Positions 25,476 through 35,446 are shown, counted from the first letter of the stretch. The stretch is DNA of 64,000 bases from Paenibacillus sp. FSL K6-1330 (GCF_037976825.1 NZ_CP150269.1:5469501-5533500); one strand, 5' to 3'. Notes: generated by a model from the sequence alone, not told the origin. A program made the numbers and translations.

Positions 25476-28400
25476 AAGCCATACTGAAAGCAAGATGGGC
25501 CATTATCATTATGTGGCTGGCAGCCGCAGTCGTGCTGTTTTTGTTCGCGCCATCCATGTCGGACCTGGTGCGGGAGAAGGGGCAATTATCCGTACCGGAC
25601 GGTTACACCTCTTCACGCGCTGCTGAAATTCTCAAGGAGGCCTCCGGCGGCGAGGGCGCGGAAACCCTGCACCAGGTTGCGCTCGTCTTCAATAAACCCG
25701 ATGGGTTAAGCGAAACGGATAAGGAGAGTATCCGGGAGGGCGTTCAAGCTTTAAACAACAATAAAGAAAGCCTCCATATTGATTCCATCAATGAACCGTT
25801 CACGCAAACGGAGCTGGAAGACACGCTGATTGCCAAAGACGGCAAGACCATCATGGTCGCGCTTCAGGTCAGCGGCGGTCAGGAAGCCGTGAAAGCTCTG
25901 CCCCAGAAGGTTGATCAGGTGCTGGAAGGCGTTCAAGCCGATCATTACCTGACAAGCGAAGGTCTCATCAATGAAGATACCATCGTCAGCTCGGAGGAAG
26001 GCCTGAAGAAAACGGAATATATTACGGTTGTCTTTATTCTCCTCATTCTATTCGTTGTATTCCGTTCCTTCGTAGCACCATTCGTACCGCTGTTGACCGT
26101 AGGTCTCAGTTATATCGTGTCACAGTCAGTCGTTTCTTTTCTCGTTGACCAATTCAACTTCCCGATATCGTCCTTCACCCAGATCTTTATGGTGGCCGTC
26201 ATGTTCGGGATCGGAACCGACTACTGCATCCTGCTGATCAGCCGGTTTAAGGAAGAACTCACCACGTCGGAGGATACCAAATCGGCCATCATCGAGACTT
26301 ACCGAAAAGCCGGCGGCACCGTGCTTTATTCCGGGCTTGCCGTATTTGTAGGTTTTGCAGCCATCGGGTTATCCAAATTCATTCTGTACAAATCCGCAGT
26401 TGCGGTTGCAATTGGCATTGCCGTTATGCTTCTAGCATTGGTTACAGTCGTTCCATTCTTCATGGCGGTGCTGGGCAAGAAGCTCTTCTGGCCGTCACGC
26501 GGCAAGCTGGAGCATAGCGAGAATAAGCTTTGGGGAGCGGCAGGTTCCTTCTCTCTTAAGCGCCCTTGGGCGGCATTGCTTGTCGTCGCTGTGATCGTGG
26601 CCCCTTTCTTGGCTACATACAGCGGCAAACTGTCATTTAACAGCCTGGAGGAAATCGGGCCAAGTTACGCTTCAGTCAAGGGCTTTAACATTATTTCGGA
26701 CAGTTTCGGTCCCGGACAATCGCTGCCTTCCACCATCGTGATCAAGAACGATGACCGGATGGATACGGCAGAATACATGGGACTCGCGGAAAAAATCAGC
26801 CGGGAAGTGGAAAAGGTTGATGGCGTATCCAGCGTACGCGGGCTCTCCCGTCCAACCGGTGAGCAGATCAACGATTTCCTCATTCCAACGCAAGTGAAAA
26901 CGTTAAATGAAGGATTGGGAGAGTCCAAAGACGGACTGACCCAAATCCAGAATGGACTATCCGAAGCAGGCAAGCAGCTCAGCGAGAATACGCCGAAGCT
27001 GAATGAAGCCGCAGCGGGAGCCAAAGAGCTGACCAAGGGAACCGCCGACCTCAAGGACGGCATTAAGGAGCTTGGCCAAGGCCTCAGCGCCATTCAAAAA
27101 GGAATCCAAAGCGGAAGCGCAGGCGCAGGCGAACTCAAAACCGGGCTTGCCCAAGCTGCGAAAAGTGCGAAAGAGTTAGCTGCAGCCCATGCCCAGCTTC
27201 TTCAAGGTTATAAACAGCTTGATACCGGATTAGCAGCTCTTGACGGCGGCGTTGCCGAACTTAAAGAGCAACTGGGCGGCGTGGCGGCCGCACTGAGTGG
27301 ACTTGAAGGCTCCTTCACGGGATTGGAGAGCAATTACCCGGAACTCATTCAAGATACCGACTACCAAACCATTAAGGGTACCGTTACGCAAACAGCTGCA
27401 GGCACAGCCGAGCTGGCAGCAGGGTTAGGACAAATCTCCGGGCAGCTTAAAGGTGCGTCTGCCGGCTTATCGGAAGCAAACGCCGGCTACGCTAAGGCAG
27501 CCGCCGGGCAAACGGCGCTTGCCGACGGTCTTCAGCAGCTCGTGACCGGTATCGCCGAGCTGCAATCCGGCCTTTCGCAGGCAGCTAACGGGCAAGGACA
27601 GATCGTGAACCAAATTCCTTCCATTACGGGCGGTCTGGACCAGCTGCAGGGCGGGCAGAAGCAGCTTGCCGACGGCTTTGGTGATCTAACCGGCCAGATC
27701 GGAGAGCTGACGGCGGGACTGAACTCCAGCGCGGACGGATTGAAGCAAATTTCGGACGGACTGCATTCCGCTCAGGATTATCTGCAGCAGATCCAGGACG
27801 TTCAAGATGAAGAGCTCAGTGGTTTCTTCATTCCACAGGAAGCTCTGGAGAATAAAGAATTCCAGACGGTATTCGACACCTATCTCAGCAAGGACCGCAA
27901 AGTGATGACGCTGGATGTGGTTCTGGCAACCAATCCGTACAGCGAAGAAGCTCTGGGCAGCGTTGAACAAATTCAAGCTGCGGTAGACCGTGCAGTAAAA
28001 GACACGAAATTGGAGAACGCCGAAGCTGCCATCAGCGGCATTACCAGCACAAATAACGATTTGCAGAACATATCCAACGAAGACTATTCGCGAACCGTCA
28101 TTCTCATGCTGAGCGGAATCTTCATTATCCTGGTCGTGCTGCTGCGCTCCATCGTGATGCCGATCTATCTAATTGTCTCTCTGGTCATCACATACTTTAC
28201 GGCTGTCGGCGTTACGGAGATGATCTTCGTGCACGGCTTCGGGTATTCCGGCATCACCTGGGCCACGCCGTTCTTCAGCTTTGTCATGCTGGTCGCGCTT
28301 GGGGTGGATTACAGCATCTTCCTCATGGCGCGCTTCAATGAGAACAAGTCCTGGAATGTTCAGGATGCCATTCTGCATGCCATGCGCAACATGGGAACCG

Positions 28401-28642
28401 TGATCCTGTCCGCGGTGGTCATTCTTGGCGGTACCTTTGCGGCGATGTATCCATCCGGCGTACTGTCCATGATGCAGATCGCAACGGTTGTCCTGGTTGG
28501 ACTTGTGCTCTATGCACTCCTGTTCCTGCCATTCTTCGTACCGGTGATGGTCCGTATCTTTGGCCGGGCTAACTGGTGGCCGTTCACCCCCAAGGAGCAG
28601 GACACAAAGAGCAGCCCGTCCGGACATGACGTAGGAATGTAA
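25472..28642 (+). CDS. MMPL/RND family transporter
   Basis: A 1056-residue membrane protein of the MMPL branch of the RND superfamily (B. subtilis YdfJ/YdgH-like). Two bundles of about six membrane segments (near 170-360 and 880-1040) contain the typical GIGTDYCILLISRFKEE and GVDYSIFLMARFNE motifs, whose Asp residues serve proton relay. The middle, roughly 470-790, is a long helical region full of G-containing repeats (LQxGLxxAxxGQxQLxxG), probably an extended extracellular coiled coil. It starts with TTG overlapping the MarR stop. A strong terminator follows. An exporter of lipid-like or toxic compounds is the family expectation. Confidence 0.92.
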   Translation: MKAILKARWAIIIMWLAAAVVLFLFAPSMSDLVREKGQLSVPDGYTSSRAAEILKEASGGEGAETLHQVALVFNKPDGLSETDKESIREGVQALNNNKESLHIDSINEPFTQTELEDTLIAKDGKTIMVALQVSGGQEAVKALPQKVDQVLEGVQADHYLTSEGLINEDTIVSSEEGLKKTEYITVVFILLILFVVFRSFVAPFVPLLTVGLSYIVSQSVVSFLVDQFNFPISSFTQIFMVAVMFGIGTDYCILLISRFKEELTTSEDTKSAIIETYRKAGGTVLYSGLAVFVGFAAIGLSKFILYKSAVAVAIGIAVMLLALVTVVPFFMAVLGKKLFWPSRGKLEHSENKLWGAAGSFSLKRPWAALLVVAVIVAPFLATYSGKLSFNSLEEIGPSYASVKGFNIISDSFGPGQSLPSTIVIKNDDRMDTAEYMGLAEKISREVEKVDGVSSVRGLSRPTGEQINDFLIPTQVKTLNEGLGESKDGLTQIQNGLSEAGKQLSENTPKLNEAAAGAKELTKGTADLKDGIKELGQGLSAIQKGIQSGSAGAGELKTGLAQAAKSAKELAAAHAQLLQGYKQLDTGLAALDGGVAELKEQLGGVAAALSGLEGSFTGLESNYPELIQDTDYQTIKGTVTQTAAGTAELAAGLGQISGQLKGASAGLSEANAGYAKAAAGQTALADGLQQLVTGIAELQSGLSQAANGQGQIVNQIPSITGGLDQLQGGQKQLADGFGDLTGQIGELTAGLNSSADGLKQISDGLHSAQDYLQQIQDVQDEELSGFFIPQEALENKEFQTVFDTYLSKDRKVMTLDVVLATNPYSEEALGSVEQIQAAVDRAVKDTKLENAEAAISGITSTNNDLQNISNEDYSRTVILMLSGIFIILVVLLRSIVMPIYLIVSLVITYFTAVGVTEMIFVHGFGYSGITWATPFFSFVMLVALGVDYSIFLMARFNENKSWNVQDAILHAMRNMGTVILSAVVILGGTFAAMYPSGVLSMMQIATVVLVGLVLYALLFLPFFVPVMVRIFGRANWWPFTPKEQDTKSSPSGHDVGM

Positions 28643-28681
28643 CCATTATAAAGATGACCCAAACCTAACAATATTCACAAT

Positions 28682-28726
28682 AACCGCCTTTTTCCTGATT
28701 GATGACAGGTAAAAAGGCGGTTTTTT
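28682..28726 (+). terminator. Terminator of the MarR-MMPL operon
   Basis: AACCGCCTTTTT(CCTG) pairs with (CAGG)AAAAAGGCGGTT across a short loop, followed by a T-run. Confidence 0.9.
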
Positions 28727-28906
28727 ATACGCCATATCATTAAAAATGAACGGAAACTTTGTTCATATTTGGAACTGCCTCCAAAGAACTGAACAAATGC
28801 TTTTTGCAGGGGAATAACTATACGACCGTCACATTTTCTCGTATATTAAGAAGAAGAATCTCGAATTTTACAACAACCCATACAAAACCTAGAAGGAACG
28901 TGAACC

Positions 28907-31900
28907 GTGCCGACTCGATCTGCAAAAAATACATATCACATTGGAAGTAAAAAAATTGTTCAGTATCTATTGGCAATTACTGTTTTTCTGTCCGTGCTCC
29001 TCAGCATTCGCTGGTATTGGATCGAAGCCTTCGTCCCTCCCCACCACCCGAAAGCCTCCCAAGGGGTGCTCGACTTGCGCAGTTGGGACCTCATTCATTC
29101 CAAATCCATAACATTGGACGGGGAATGGGCGTTCTACCCTGACAAACTCGCCACAAAACAGGAGCTGGAGCAAACCCATCCGCAGCATCGCTATGTGCAG
29201 GTTCCGGGAAATTGGCGGGGAAGCCAAACGAAGGAATCCGAATCCGCCTATGGTACCGGCACCTATCGGCTTCGTATTCTGATTGATCCAGCCTTAACCA
29301 CTCCCCTTTCCTTCTGGATCCAACAAATTCAAGCTTCGGCGAGTGTCGAGATAAACGGGCTTAAGGTAGGGGAGATGGGCAAAACTGGAGAGGACGGAAA
29401 AGACACCTATTCACCGGCTCGAAGTCCCTTCGTTGTCGATTACGCTCCAGCTAACCACACGCAAGAAATCGATTTGATTATACGGGTGGCCAATAATGAG
29501 CATCCGCTCAAAGGCGGAATTGTAAATTCCATCAAGCTGGGATCCAGCGAAGCCATCCACGATGAACGCGGACTTTCCATCGATCTTCAACTCATTACAT
29601 TCGTCGTGCTCATCCTTCATGGTCTGTATTCCTGCATCCTGTTTTTATTCAATCCGAAGGAATGGACGCTGCTTGATTTTTTCCTGCTGCTTCTCACCGC
29701 ATCCGTGACGATTGTAGTGTCAGATGACGATTTACTGCTGAAATGGCTGTCCATCAACTACACTTGGGATCTTAAAACCTCCATTTTGTCTTATTCTTGG
29801 CTATCTTTTTTCATATTGAAAATGACCAGAAGTTTCACCATAAAGACTCGCAGCCGATGGTTTATCGGTTATGGCATTTCCCTGCTTCTATATTCCGGAT
29901 TTATTGCAATCGCACCTGCTTCCCTTGTTTTCTGGACGGTGGAATATAAAGTTTTTAGCATTTATTATATATTGCCGGTTGTCATCTCTATCTATATGTT
30001 CGGGAGAATGGTGGCTGCAAGCCGGGATGACGCGATCTTTCTGCTCCTGGCAGCCAGCGGCATTTTCTCCAGCGTGATCTGGGGAGCGCTTAACAAATAT
30101 CAAGAGCTTCCAACCGTATACTACCCCGTTGATGTCATCTCGGCCATCATCGGTTTCTCGGCCTATTGGTTTAAGCGTTATTTCCGTAATGCCGATAAAA
30201 TCAGCAAGCTCAACCGCCAATTACAGAAAGCGGACAAAATGAAAGACCGGTTTCTAGCCCAGACGTCACATGAGCTGCGAACGCCGCTGCACGGGATCAT
30301 GAATATCGCCCAGAGTGTGACGGACAGGGAGCAGCATCATATGGACAGTCGAAGTGCAGAGGATATGAATCTCCTTATTAAGGTTGGACGTCAGATGTCG
30401 CATTTGCTGAATGATCTCCTGGACGCAGTAAGGCTGAGGGAAAAGCGAATCATACTGCATACCGAGCCGCTGTCCCTGCCCTCTGTCGTAAATGGCGTTA
30501 TCGATATCTTGAAGTATTTAGTCGAAGGAAAAGCCGTAGAGTTGAAAATGAACTTAGACATATCCGAAGCCCTCCCACTTGTTATGGCTGATGAAAAGAG
30601 GCTTGTGCAAATCCTCATGAATGTACTGCATAATGCCATCAAACATACCGAGGAAGGAATCATTGCCGTATCGGCCATCGCCAAGAACGGGCAAATGATC
30701 ATCGAGGTAACGGACACGGGAACAGGAATGGATCAGGAAACACAGCAGCGTGTATTTCTGCCATACGAACAAGGCGATCCCGGATACGGCGACACCAACG
30801 GCATCGGTTTGGGCCTTAGCATCAGCAGAGAGCTGGTAGAACTTCATGGCGGCAGCATGACGGTTCACTCCGAAGTCGGAAAGGGTTCAACGTTTACCTT
30901 CACCCTTCCTTTGGCTGATTCGACGGATATAGAGATTTCTCCGAGCATATTGACCGAGCGGCTCGGAGCCTATGAAGAAATGGCAGCAAGCCGGAACGAC
31001 CTCAACGGCCAGCCGCTCCTAACCGTAGAAGCGCCGTCCATGGAAGAGCAGATGAATATCCTGGCGGTTGACGATAATCTTGTAAATTTAAGAGTGCTTA
31101 CCAGCATACTGATGACTGAACCTTACCACCTGCAATTAGCAACTTCGGCCGGAGAAGCGCTGGAATTGCTCGGAACGAAACCATGGGATTTGGTTATCGC
31201 AGACGTGATGATGCCGCAGATTTCAGGCTACAAGCTGACACGGATGATAAGAGAGCGTTATTCCCCTTCCGAACTCCCTGTGCTTCTGCTGACGGCGCGC
31301 AGCGAGCCCTCCGACATGTATGCGGGATTTCGGGCAGGTGCTAACGATTATGTCACGAAACCGGTGGACCCGATGGAGCTTAAATACCGTATCCAGTCAT
31401 TAATTACATTAAAACAGTCCGTAAACGAGCGTCTTCGTATGGAGGCCGCTTATCTGCAAGCGCAAATCCATCCGCATTTTCTGTTTAACACCTTGAATTC
31501 CATCCACGCTTTGAGTGAAATTGATGTGGAAAGAATGCGAAAACTTAATGAGGCTTTTAGTTCATACCTGCAAATCAGTTTTCAATATCAAAACTCCGGC
31601 AAATTTGTCTCACTATCGGAAGAACTCGAACTCGTACGCGCTTACTTGTATGTTGAGAAGGAGCGACATGGTAACCGGCTCCATGTCATATGGAACCTGG
31701 ATCAGGACGCAAACCTCCTGCTTCCTCCCTTAACGATTCAGCCTCTGGTCGAGAATGCGGTACAGCACGGTATTATCCCAATAGCTAAAGGCGGCACCGT
31801 CGAAATCCATATAATCCGTCAGGAGCAGTCCACGCTAATTCAGGTCAAGGATAATGGCATGGGAATGAATAAAGAAAAAGTACAGGAGTTGCTGGATGCT

Positions 31901-32041
31901 CCGCGCAAGGACAAAAGAGGGATCGGTCTGTATAACACAAATCGCAGACTAATTCAGACGTATGGGAGCGGTCTTTCCATTCAAAGCGAGGTCCGGGAGG
32001 GGACAAGCGTATCTTTTGTCATCCCTGATCCGGAGGAATAG
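28907..32041 (+). CDS. Hybrid sensor kinase with two kinase modules
   Basis: A 1044-residue signalling protein. In order: a membrane anchor (residues 17-37); an extracellular beta-sandwich like the 7TMR-DISM sensor domain (about 45-190); seven membrane segments (about 215-425); a HisKA domain with phospho-acceptor His455 (SHELRTP) and HATPase (DTGTGMDQ, GIGLGLSIS); a receiver domain with Asp722/Asp723, phospho-site Asp766 and Lys818; then a second, YesM/LytS-type kinase with His857 (IHPHFLFN) and its own HATPase (DNGMGMNKEK, GIGLYNTNRR). There is no DNA-binding output, so it should pass phosphate to another protein. It starts at GTG after GAAGGAACG. No partner regulator is adjacent. Confidence 0.9.
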   Translation: MPTRSAKNTYHIGSKKIVQYLLAITVFLSVLLSIRWYWIEAFVPPHHPKASQGVLDLRSWDLIHSKSITLDGEWAFYPDKLATKQELEQTHPQHRYVQVPGNWRGSQTKESESAYGTGTYRLRILIDPALTTPLSFWIQQIQASASVEINGLKVGEMGKTGEDGKDTYSPARSPFVVDYAPANHTQEIDLIIRVANNEHPLKGGIVNSIKLGSSEAIHDERGLSIDLQLITFVVLILHGLYSCILFLFNPKEWTLLDFFLLLLTASVTIVVSDDDLLLKWLSINYTWDLKTSILSYSWLSFFILKMTRSFTIKTRSRWFIGYGISLLLYSGFIAIAPASLVFWTVEYKVFSIYYILPVVISIYMFGRMVAASRDDAIFLLLAASGIFSSVIWGALNKYQELPTVYYPVDVISAIIGFSAYWFKRYFRNADKISKLNRQLQKADKMKDRFLAQTSHELRTPLHGIMNIAQSVTDREQHHMDSRSAEDMNLLIKVGRQMSHLLNDLLDAVRLREKRIILHTEPLSLPSVVNGVIDILKYLVEGKAVELKMNLDISEALPLVMADEKRLVQILMNVLHNAIKHTEEGIIAVSAIAKNGQMIIEVTDTGTGMDQETQQRVFLPYEQGDPGYGDTNGIGLGLSISRELVELHGGSMTVHSEVGKGSTFTFTLPLADSTDIEISPSILTERLGAYEEMAASRNDLNGQPLLTVEAPSMEEQMNILAVDDNLVNLRVLTSILMTEPYHLQLATSAGEALELLGTKPWDLVIADVMMPQISGYKLTRMIRERYSPSELPVLLLTARSEPSDMYAGFRAGANDYVTKPVDPMELKYRIQSLITLKQSVNERLRMEAAYLQAQIHPHFLFNTLNSIHALSEIDVERMRKLNEAFSSYLQISFQYQNSGKFVSLSEELELVRAYLYVEKERHGNRLHVIWNLDQDANLLLPPLTIQPLVENAVQHGIIPIAKGGTVEIHIIRQEQSTLIQVKDNGMGMNKEKVQELLDAPRKDKRGIGLYNTNRRLIQTYGSGLSIQSEVREGTSVSFVIPDPEE

Positions 32042-32053
32042 CATCTCTTAACA

Positions 32054-32092
32054 GAAAAAGGAGGGGGTCCCGTCAGACACCCTCCTTTTTTT
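32054..32092. terminator. Terminator between the hybrid kinase and methyltransferase genes
   Basis: AAAAAGGAGGGGGT pairs with ACACCCTCCTTTTT with one mismatch, followed by more T. It lies 14 bases after the kinase stop and also faces the end of the convergent methyltransferase gene. Confidence 0.85.
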
Positions 32093-32190
32093 CAAATATA
32101 GACGGATCCGATTGCTTCGGGTTCTTGTTCCTTCTGCCATTAACTTGATCAGGATCGCCGCAAACGAATAAGATGCTCCAGTCTAGCAGC

Positions 32191-32871
32191 TCACGATACA
32201 ACTCCGATATAAAACCCGTCATACCCCTTACTTCCCACCGTTTGAATAGCTGTGCCGGAAATGGCGGAGTGGGCGGACAGCATATCCATGAATTTGCGGA
32301 TACCGTGCACCCGAGGGTCTGTGCTGTGATGATCGATAACTTCTCCATCACGGATCACATTATCGCTAATAATGACGGTGCCTGGCCGTGAGAACTGTAA
32401 CGCCCACTTCAAATAATTCGGATTGTTGGGTTTATCGGCATCGATAAAGATCAGGTCAAACGGCTTCACCTTCTCTTTGGCCAGCTGCTCCAACTGCAGC
32501 AGGGCATCGCCTACCCGGATTTCCACTCTATCCTGTAGTCCGGCCAATACCACGTTGGATTTGGCAACCTCGGCATGATGCGGATCGAGCTCCAGTGAAA
32601 TTAGTTGCCCCTCAGCCCCAATCGCCCTAGCCATCCAGATCGTACTGTAACCTCCCAGCGTACCGATCTCCAAAATTCGTTTCGCGCCTTTGATCTGAAC
32701 GATGACTTTCAGCAGCTTACCTTGAGCCTTGGATACATCAATTTCCGGCAATCCGGCCTCGCGATTTGCAGCTAACACCTTCTCCAGCACCTCATCATAA
32801 GGAATCAAATGTTCTGTGATATAATCATCCACTTTTTCCCAAGTTGCAGCTGCAGCATCCTTCTTTTTCAT
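32191..32871 (-). CDS. O-methyltransferase, catechol-type
   Basis: A 226-residue class I SAM-dependent O-methyltransferase of the small, divalent-metal-dependent group. The SAM motif is ILEIGTLGGYSTIWMARA (about 66-83), followed by LISLELDPHHAEVAK. The metal site is formed by FIDADK and the later ISDNV. The substrate would be a catechol-like diol or similar (family knowledge). GGGAGGAAACGGAC precedes the ATG. It is divergent from a LysR regulator 131 bases away, the usual position for its controller. Confidence 0.9.
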   Translation of the reverse strand: MKKKDAAAATWEKVDDYITEHLIPYDEVLEKVLAANREAGLPEIDVSKAQGKLLKVIVQIKGAKRILEIGTLGGYSTIWMARAIGAEGQLISLELDPHHAEVAKSNVVLAGLQDRVEIRVGDALLQLEQLAKEKVKPFDLIFIDADKPNNPNYLKWALQFSRPGTVIISDNVIRDGEVIDHHSTDPRVHGIRKFMDMLSAHSAISGTAIQTVGSKGYDGFYIGVVS

Positions 32872-33001
32872 GTCCGTTTCCTCCCTTATTCTCCATCTGG
32901 ATCTTACAAAATCATTGTATGTGATTTAATGTTATAGATATAATATATATTTAAAATACTTATATAACTTAAATATATGATTGGATTGGAGTTCGGCTCT
33001 C

Positions 33002-33886
33002 ATGAATTTACACGCATTACGTCTCTTTCACGTCATCGCCACAACGGGCAGTGTTACCCGTGCTGCTGAATTGTTAAATATAAGCCAACCCGCCATAACA
33101 GCCCAGATTAAAAAATTCGAGAAGGAACTCTCCCTTACTCTCTTTAAACCGCAAGGCAGGGGCATCGGATTGACGGAGGCCGGAGCCGAGCTCGTCCCGC
33201 TTGCCAAAAGACTCTTCTCTGTCGAACAGCAGATTGAACAATTCTGTCTGGATTACCGTAGCGGTTCGAGGGGACAGATCCGCTTGGCGGCAACCTATCT
33301 TCCTTCCCATTTTCTCCTGCCGGCCTGGCTTGCAAAATACAAGCAGCGGTACGAAGAAGTAGAAATGAGCATAACCACCACGAATTCAAGCGATGCGCTT
33401 AAGCAACTGTTAAATATGGATGTCGAGCTTGCGATATACGGCGGCCTGCCAGAGGAATCTCCGAATACGATACAGACCGAGGAGCTGTTCCGGGATGAGT
33501 TATGGTTTGTCGTATCCCCCGATCACCGTTATGCCAATCAGCGTATCACCCTAGAAGAGATGATGAGAGAGCCTTTTGTTATGCGGGAGGAAGGCAGTTC
33601 AACGCGGGAACGGTTATTTGCCTTATGTCGTACCCATAGCGCACCTTCCCCGCGGATCACGCTGCAATTCAATGGTCTGCACGAAGCGATCACAGCCGTC
33701 ATTGCCGGATACGGTGCAAACTTTGTGTCTTCACTCGTCGTGCGGGAGTATGTGGAACGCCACGAGCTGAGCCGGGTCTATGTTGATGGAATCGAGCTGC
33801 AAAATATCATTGCAGTCTGCACCCGCAAGCATGAACCGTTATCCGCTGCCGCCATGAACTTCGTGGATATGATCCGGAATCAGTAA
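33002..33886 (+). CDS. LysR family transcriptional regulator
   Basis: A 294-residue LysR protein. The helix-turn-helix reads LHALRLFHVIATTGSVTRAA and SQPAITAQIKKFEKEL. The effector domain includes LAIYGGLPEES and a C-terminal AVIAGYGANFVSSLVVREYV. The start at ATG 33002 has GGAG upstream; the seven-codon longer form has none. It is divergent from the O-methyltransferase gene, which it probably regulates. Its 3' end overlaps the end of the convergent beta-helix gene by seven bases. Confidence 0.92.
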   Translation: MNLHALRLFHVIATTGSVTRAAELLNISQPAITAQIKKFEKELSLTLFKPQGRGIGLTEAGAELVPLAKRLFSVEQQIEQFCLDYRSGSRGQIRLAATYLPSHFLLPAWLAKYKQRYEEVEMSITTTNSSDALKQLLNMDVELAIYGGLPEESPNTIQTEELFRDELWFVVSPDHRYANQRITLEEMMREPFVMREEGSSTRERLFALCRTHSAPSPRITLQFNGLHEAITAVIAGYGANFVSSLVVREYVERHELSRVYVDGIELQNIIAVCTRKHEPLSAAAMNFVDMIRNQ

Positions 33887-35133
33887 GTTACCGTTACATT
33901 TCCCCTATACATATTTCCTGCCGGGCTTCTCGTATTCTGATATGCCGTTGCTGATGCATTGTTATAAGCCCCGATCACATACGGAGAAGGGTCTGTCAGG
34001 TAAAGCGTATTGTTGGAGAACTCGTTATCGATTCCCCACCCCGGCACGATCTCGTGGAGCTGAAACGCATCCACAATGATGCTGTTCCCGTTCTGATAAG
34101 CCGTATTATTCCGTATGATAGCCCCATTGCCTTTCACATCGATAAAGCTGTCAGCATAATTCGCACCGCTAATTCCCTCGCCATAGAAGATGCAGTTCTC
34201 AACGAGCGTTCCCATCGACCGTTCCTTGATATCGATGTGCTCTGCCGTTATATTCGGACCAAAAATAACATTACGTATCGCATTGTAGTGGGTATTCTGG
34301 TTGTAGCTCGCTCCCTCTGCAGAACCTACATAGACCCCTTCCCCAAAGCCCGCTCCCGTCTTGCCCGTATTATGAATACGGGAGTTCTCAATGGAGCTAT
34401 AGGATGTGCCATCCCGGAAATGCACCGCTTCGTAACCGATATGGTAAACCTCCACATCCGTGATGCGGGTAAAGTTGGAATTGTCCAGGATGATTCCCTT
34501 TTGCGCATTGGTAAACTTTAGATTGCGTATGATCCAGTAGTCGCCCCGAACGCGTAAACTGTAACCAGAACCTGCGGAATACCCGGAAATAATGGCTGGT
34601 TCAGTCGGGTTCTGGCTCTCGATGACGATAGGCTTCAGGGCAGTTCCCTCGACATCCGTGGAGAAACTTCCCGTGTATGTCCCGGGTGCCAGGACAATTC
34701 GCTTCCCGGGTACCACGTTCTTCAATGCGCTCTGCAAACATGACGTTGTGGAACAAGCGATAAGATCCGACGGATCAGGGTTCGGCGTGCCCCCGCCGCC
34801 GTTTTCGGAATTGCATGGTCCTTTATCCTGCCACACGCCCCAAAGGCCAGTGGTTCCCGGCTCTTCGCCAGTCGTCCACCATTTCGCCTTCCACCGTTTC
34901 CCGAGATGCGATACTCCAGCTCCGCTCTTGTAAGCGCTACCAACATTCCAGGGAATATTCGTGCATTCGGCAAGAGCCGTACCCTTTCTACTTAATGTAT
35001 CCTTTCCACCGGATACCACTGACGACTCGGCATTAGCATAGTCCGATCTAACCCATGTAGACGTCAATAACAGCAGCGTCAAAATGACTAATATCGGTTT
35101 GATCAGGCCGCGGTTCGTTCCCGTATTTCTCAT
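33880..35133 (-). CDS. Secreted beta-helix protein with carbohydrate-binding module
   Basis: About 417 residues. An N-terminal signal peptide (hydrophobic LIKPILVILTLLLLTSTW) targets it outside the cell. A short aromatic-rich module follows (IPWNVGSAYKSGAGVSHLGK, then WKAKWWT and WGVWQDKGPC) that looks like a chitin/cellulose-binding CBM5/12. A GGGGTPNPDP linker joins it to a right-handed parallel beta-helix with repeated N/I turns (WIIRNLKFTNAQKGI, ITDVEVYHIGYEAVHF, SIENSRIHN). Such beta helices are found in pectate lyases and other polysaccharide lyases; the catalytic class cannot be fixed by eye. The ATG at 35131-35133 follows AAGGAGG at 12 bases; an ATG at 35145 is alternative. Confidence 0.82.
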   Translation of the reverse strand: MRNTGTNRGLIKPILVILTLLLLTSTWVRSDYANAESSVVSGGKDTLSRKGTALAECTNIPWNVGSAYKSGAGVSHLGKRWKAKWWTTGEEPGTTGLWGVWQDKGPCNSENGGGGTPNPDPSDLIACSTTSCLQSALKNVVPGKRIVLAPGTYTGSFSTDVEGTALKPIVIESQNPTEPAIISGYSAGSGYSLRVRGDYWIIRNLKFTNAQKGIILDNSNFTRITDVEVYHIGYEAVHFRDGTSYSSIENSRIHNTGKTGAGFGEGVYVGSAEGASYNQNTHYNAIRNVIFGPNITAEHIDIKERSMGTLVENCIFYGEGISGANYADSFIDVKGNGAIIRNNTAYQNGNSIIVDAFQLHEIVPGWGIDNEFSNNTLYLTDPSPYVIGAYNNASATAYQNTRSPAGNMYRGNVTVTY

Positions 35134-35199
35134 CAAACATGCCATCCTCCTTCAAATTGATCATGATATGCATCATTAACATATTAATGTGAAGGAGAA

Positions 35200-35400
35200 T
35201 CAAAACATTCCATTCATGAGGTTAATAATCGATTCAACACCGCTCTCATAAAGGGCCGACTTAAGCCGGCGCTCGGGAGGCGCGGCGTCGGCAACGGCCT
35301 CCATTCGGTCCATCATCCGAAGCGTAACGTCATCCCGAAGCAAGCCGTAAAATTTCTTTTTCGCGTCCCGCCAGATCCAGGATCTTTTGGGGCACCCCTT
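35200..35400 (-). pseudogene. Possible gene remnant in a 300-base gap
   Basis: On the minus strand the frame is open for about 66 codons and reads like the helical C-terminal end of a protein (FYGLLRDDVTLRMMDRMEAV, then ERRLKSALYESGVESI) ending NLMNGMF. There is no credible start, and its beginning overlaps the dispersed repeat at 35366. I do not recognise the family. It lies between the beta-helix gene and the permease gene. Confidence 0.3.
35366..35398 (-). repeat. Dispersed intergenic repeat, copy B
   Basis: On the minus strand GGGGTGCCCCAAAAGATCCT continues into a GATCTGGCGGGA tail. It matches copy A at 13827 in block order with a few substitutions. It lies about 50 bases after the permease stop on the same strand. 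Confidence 0.45.
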
Positions 35401-35446
35401 TTTTGTCTATTTTTCTTAAGCTTGATTATTAAATTCGCCGAACGCG

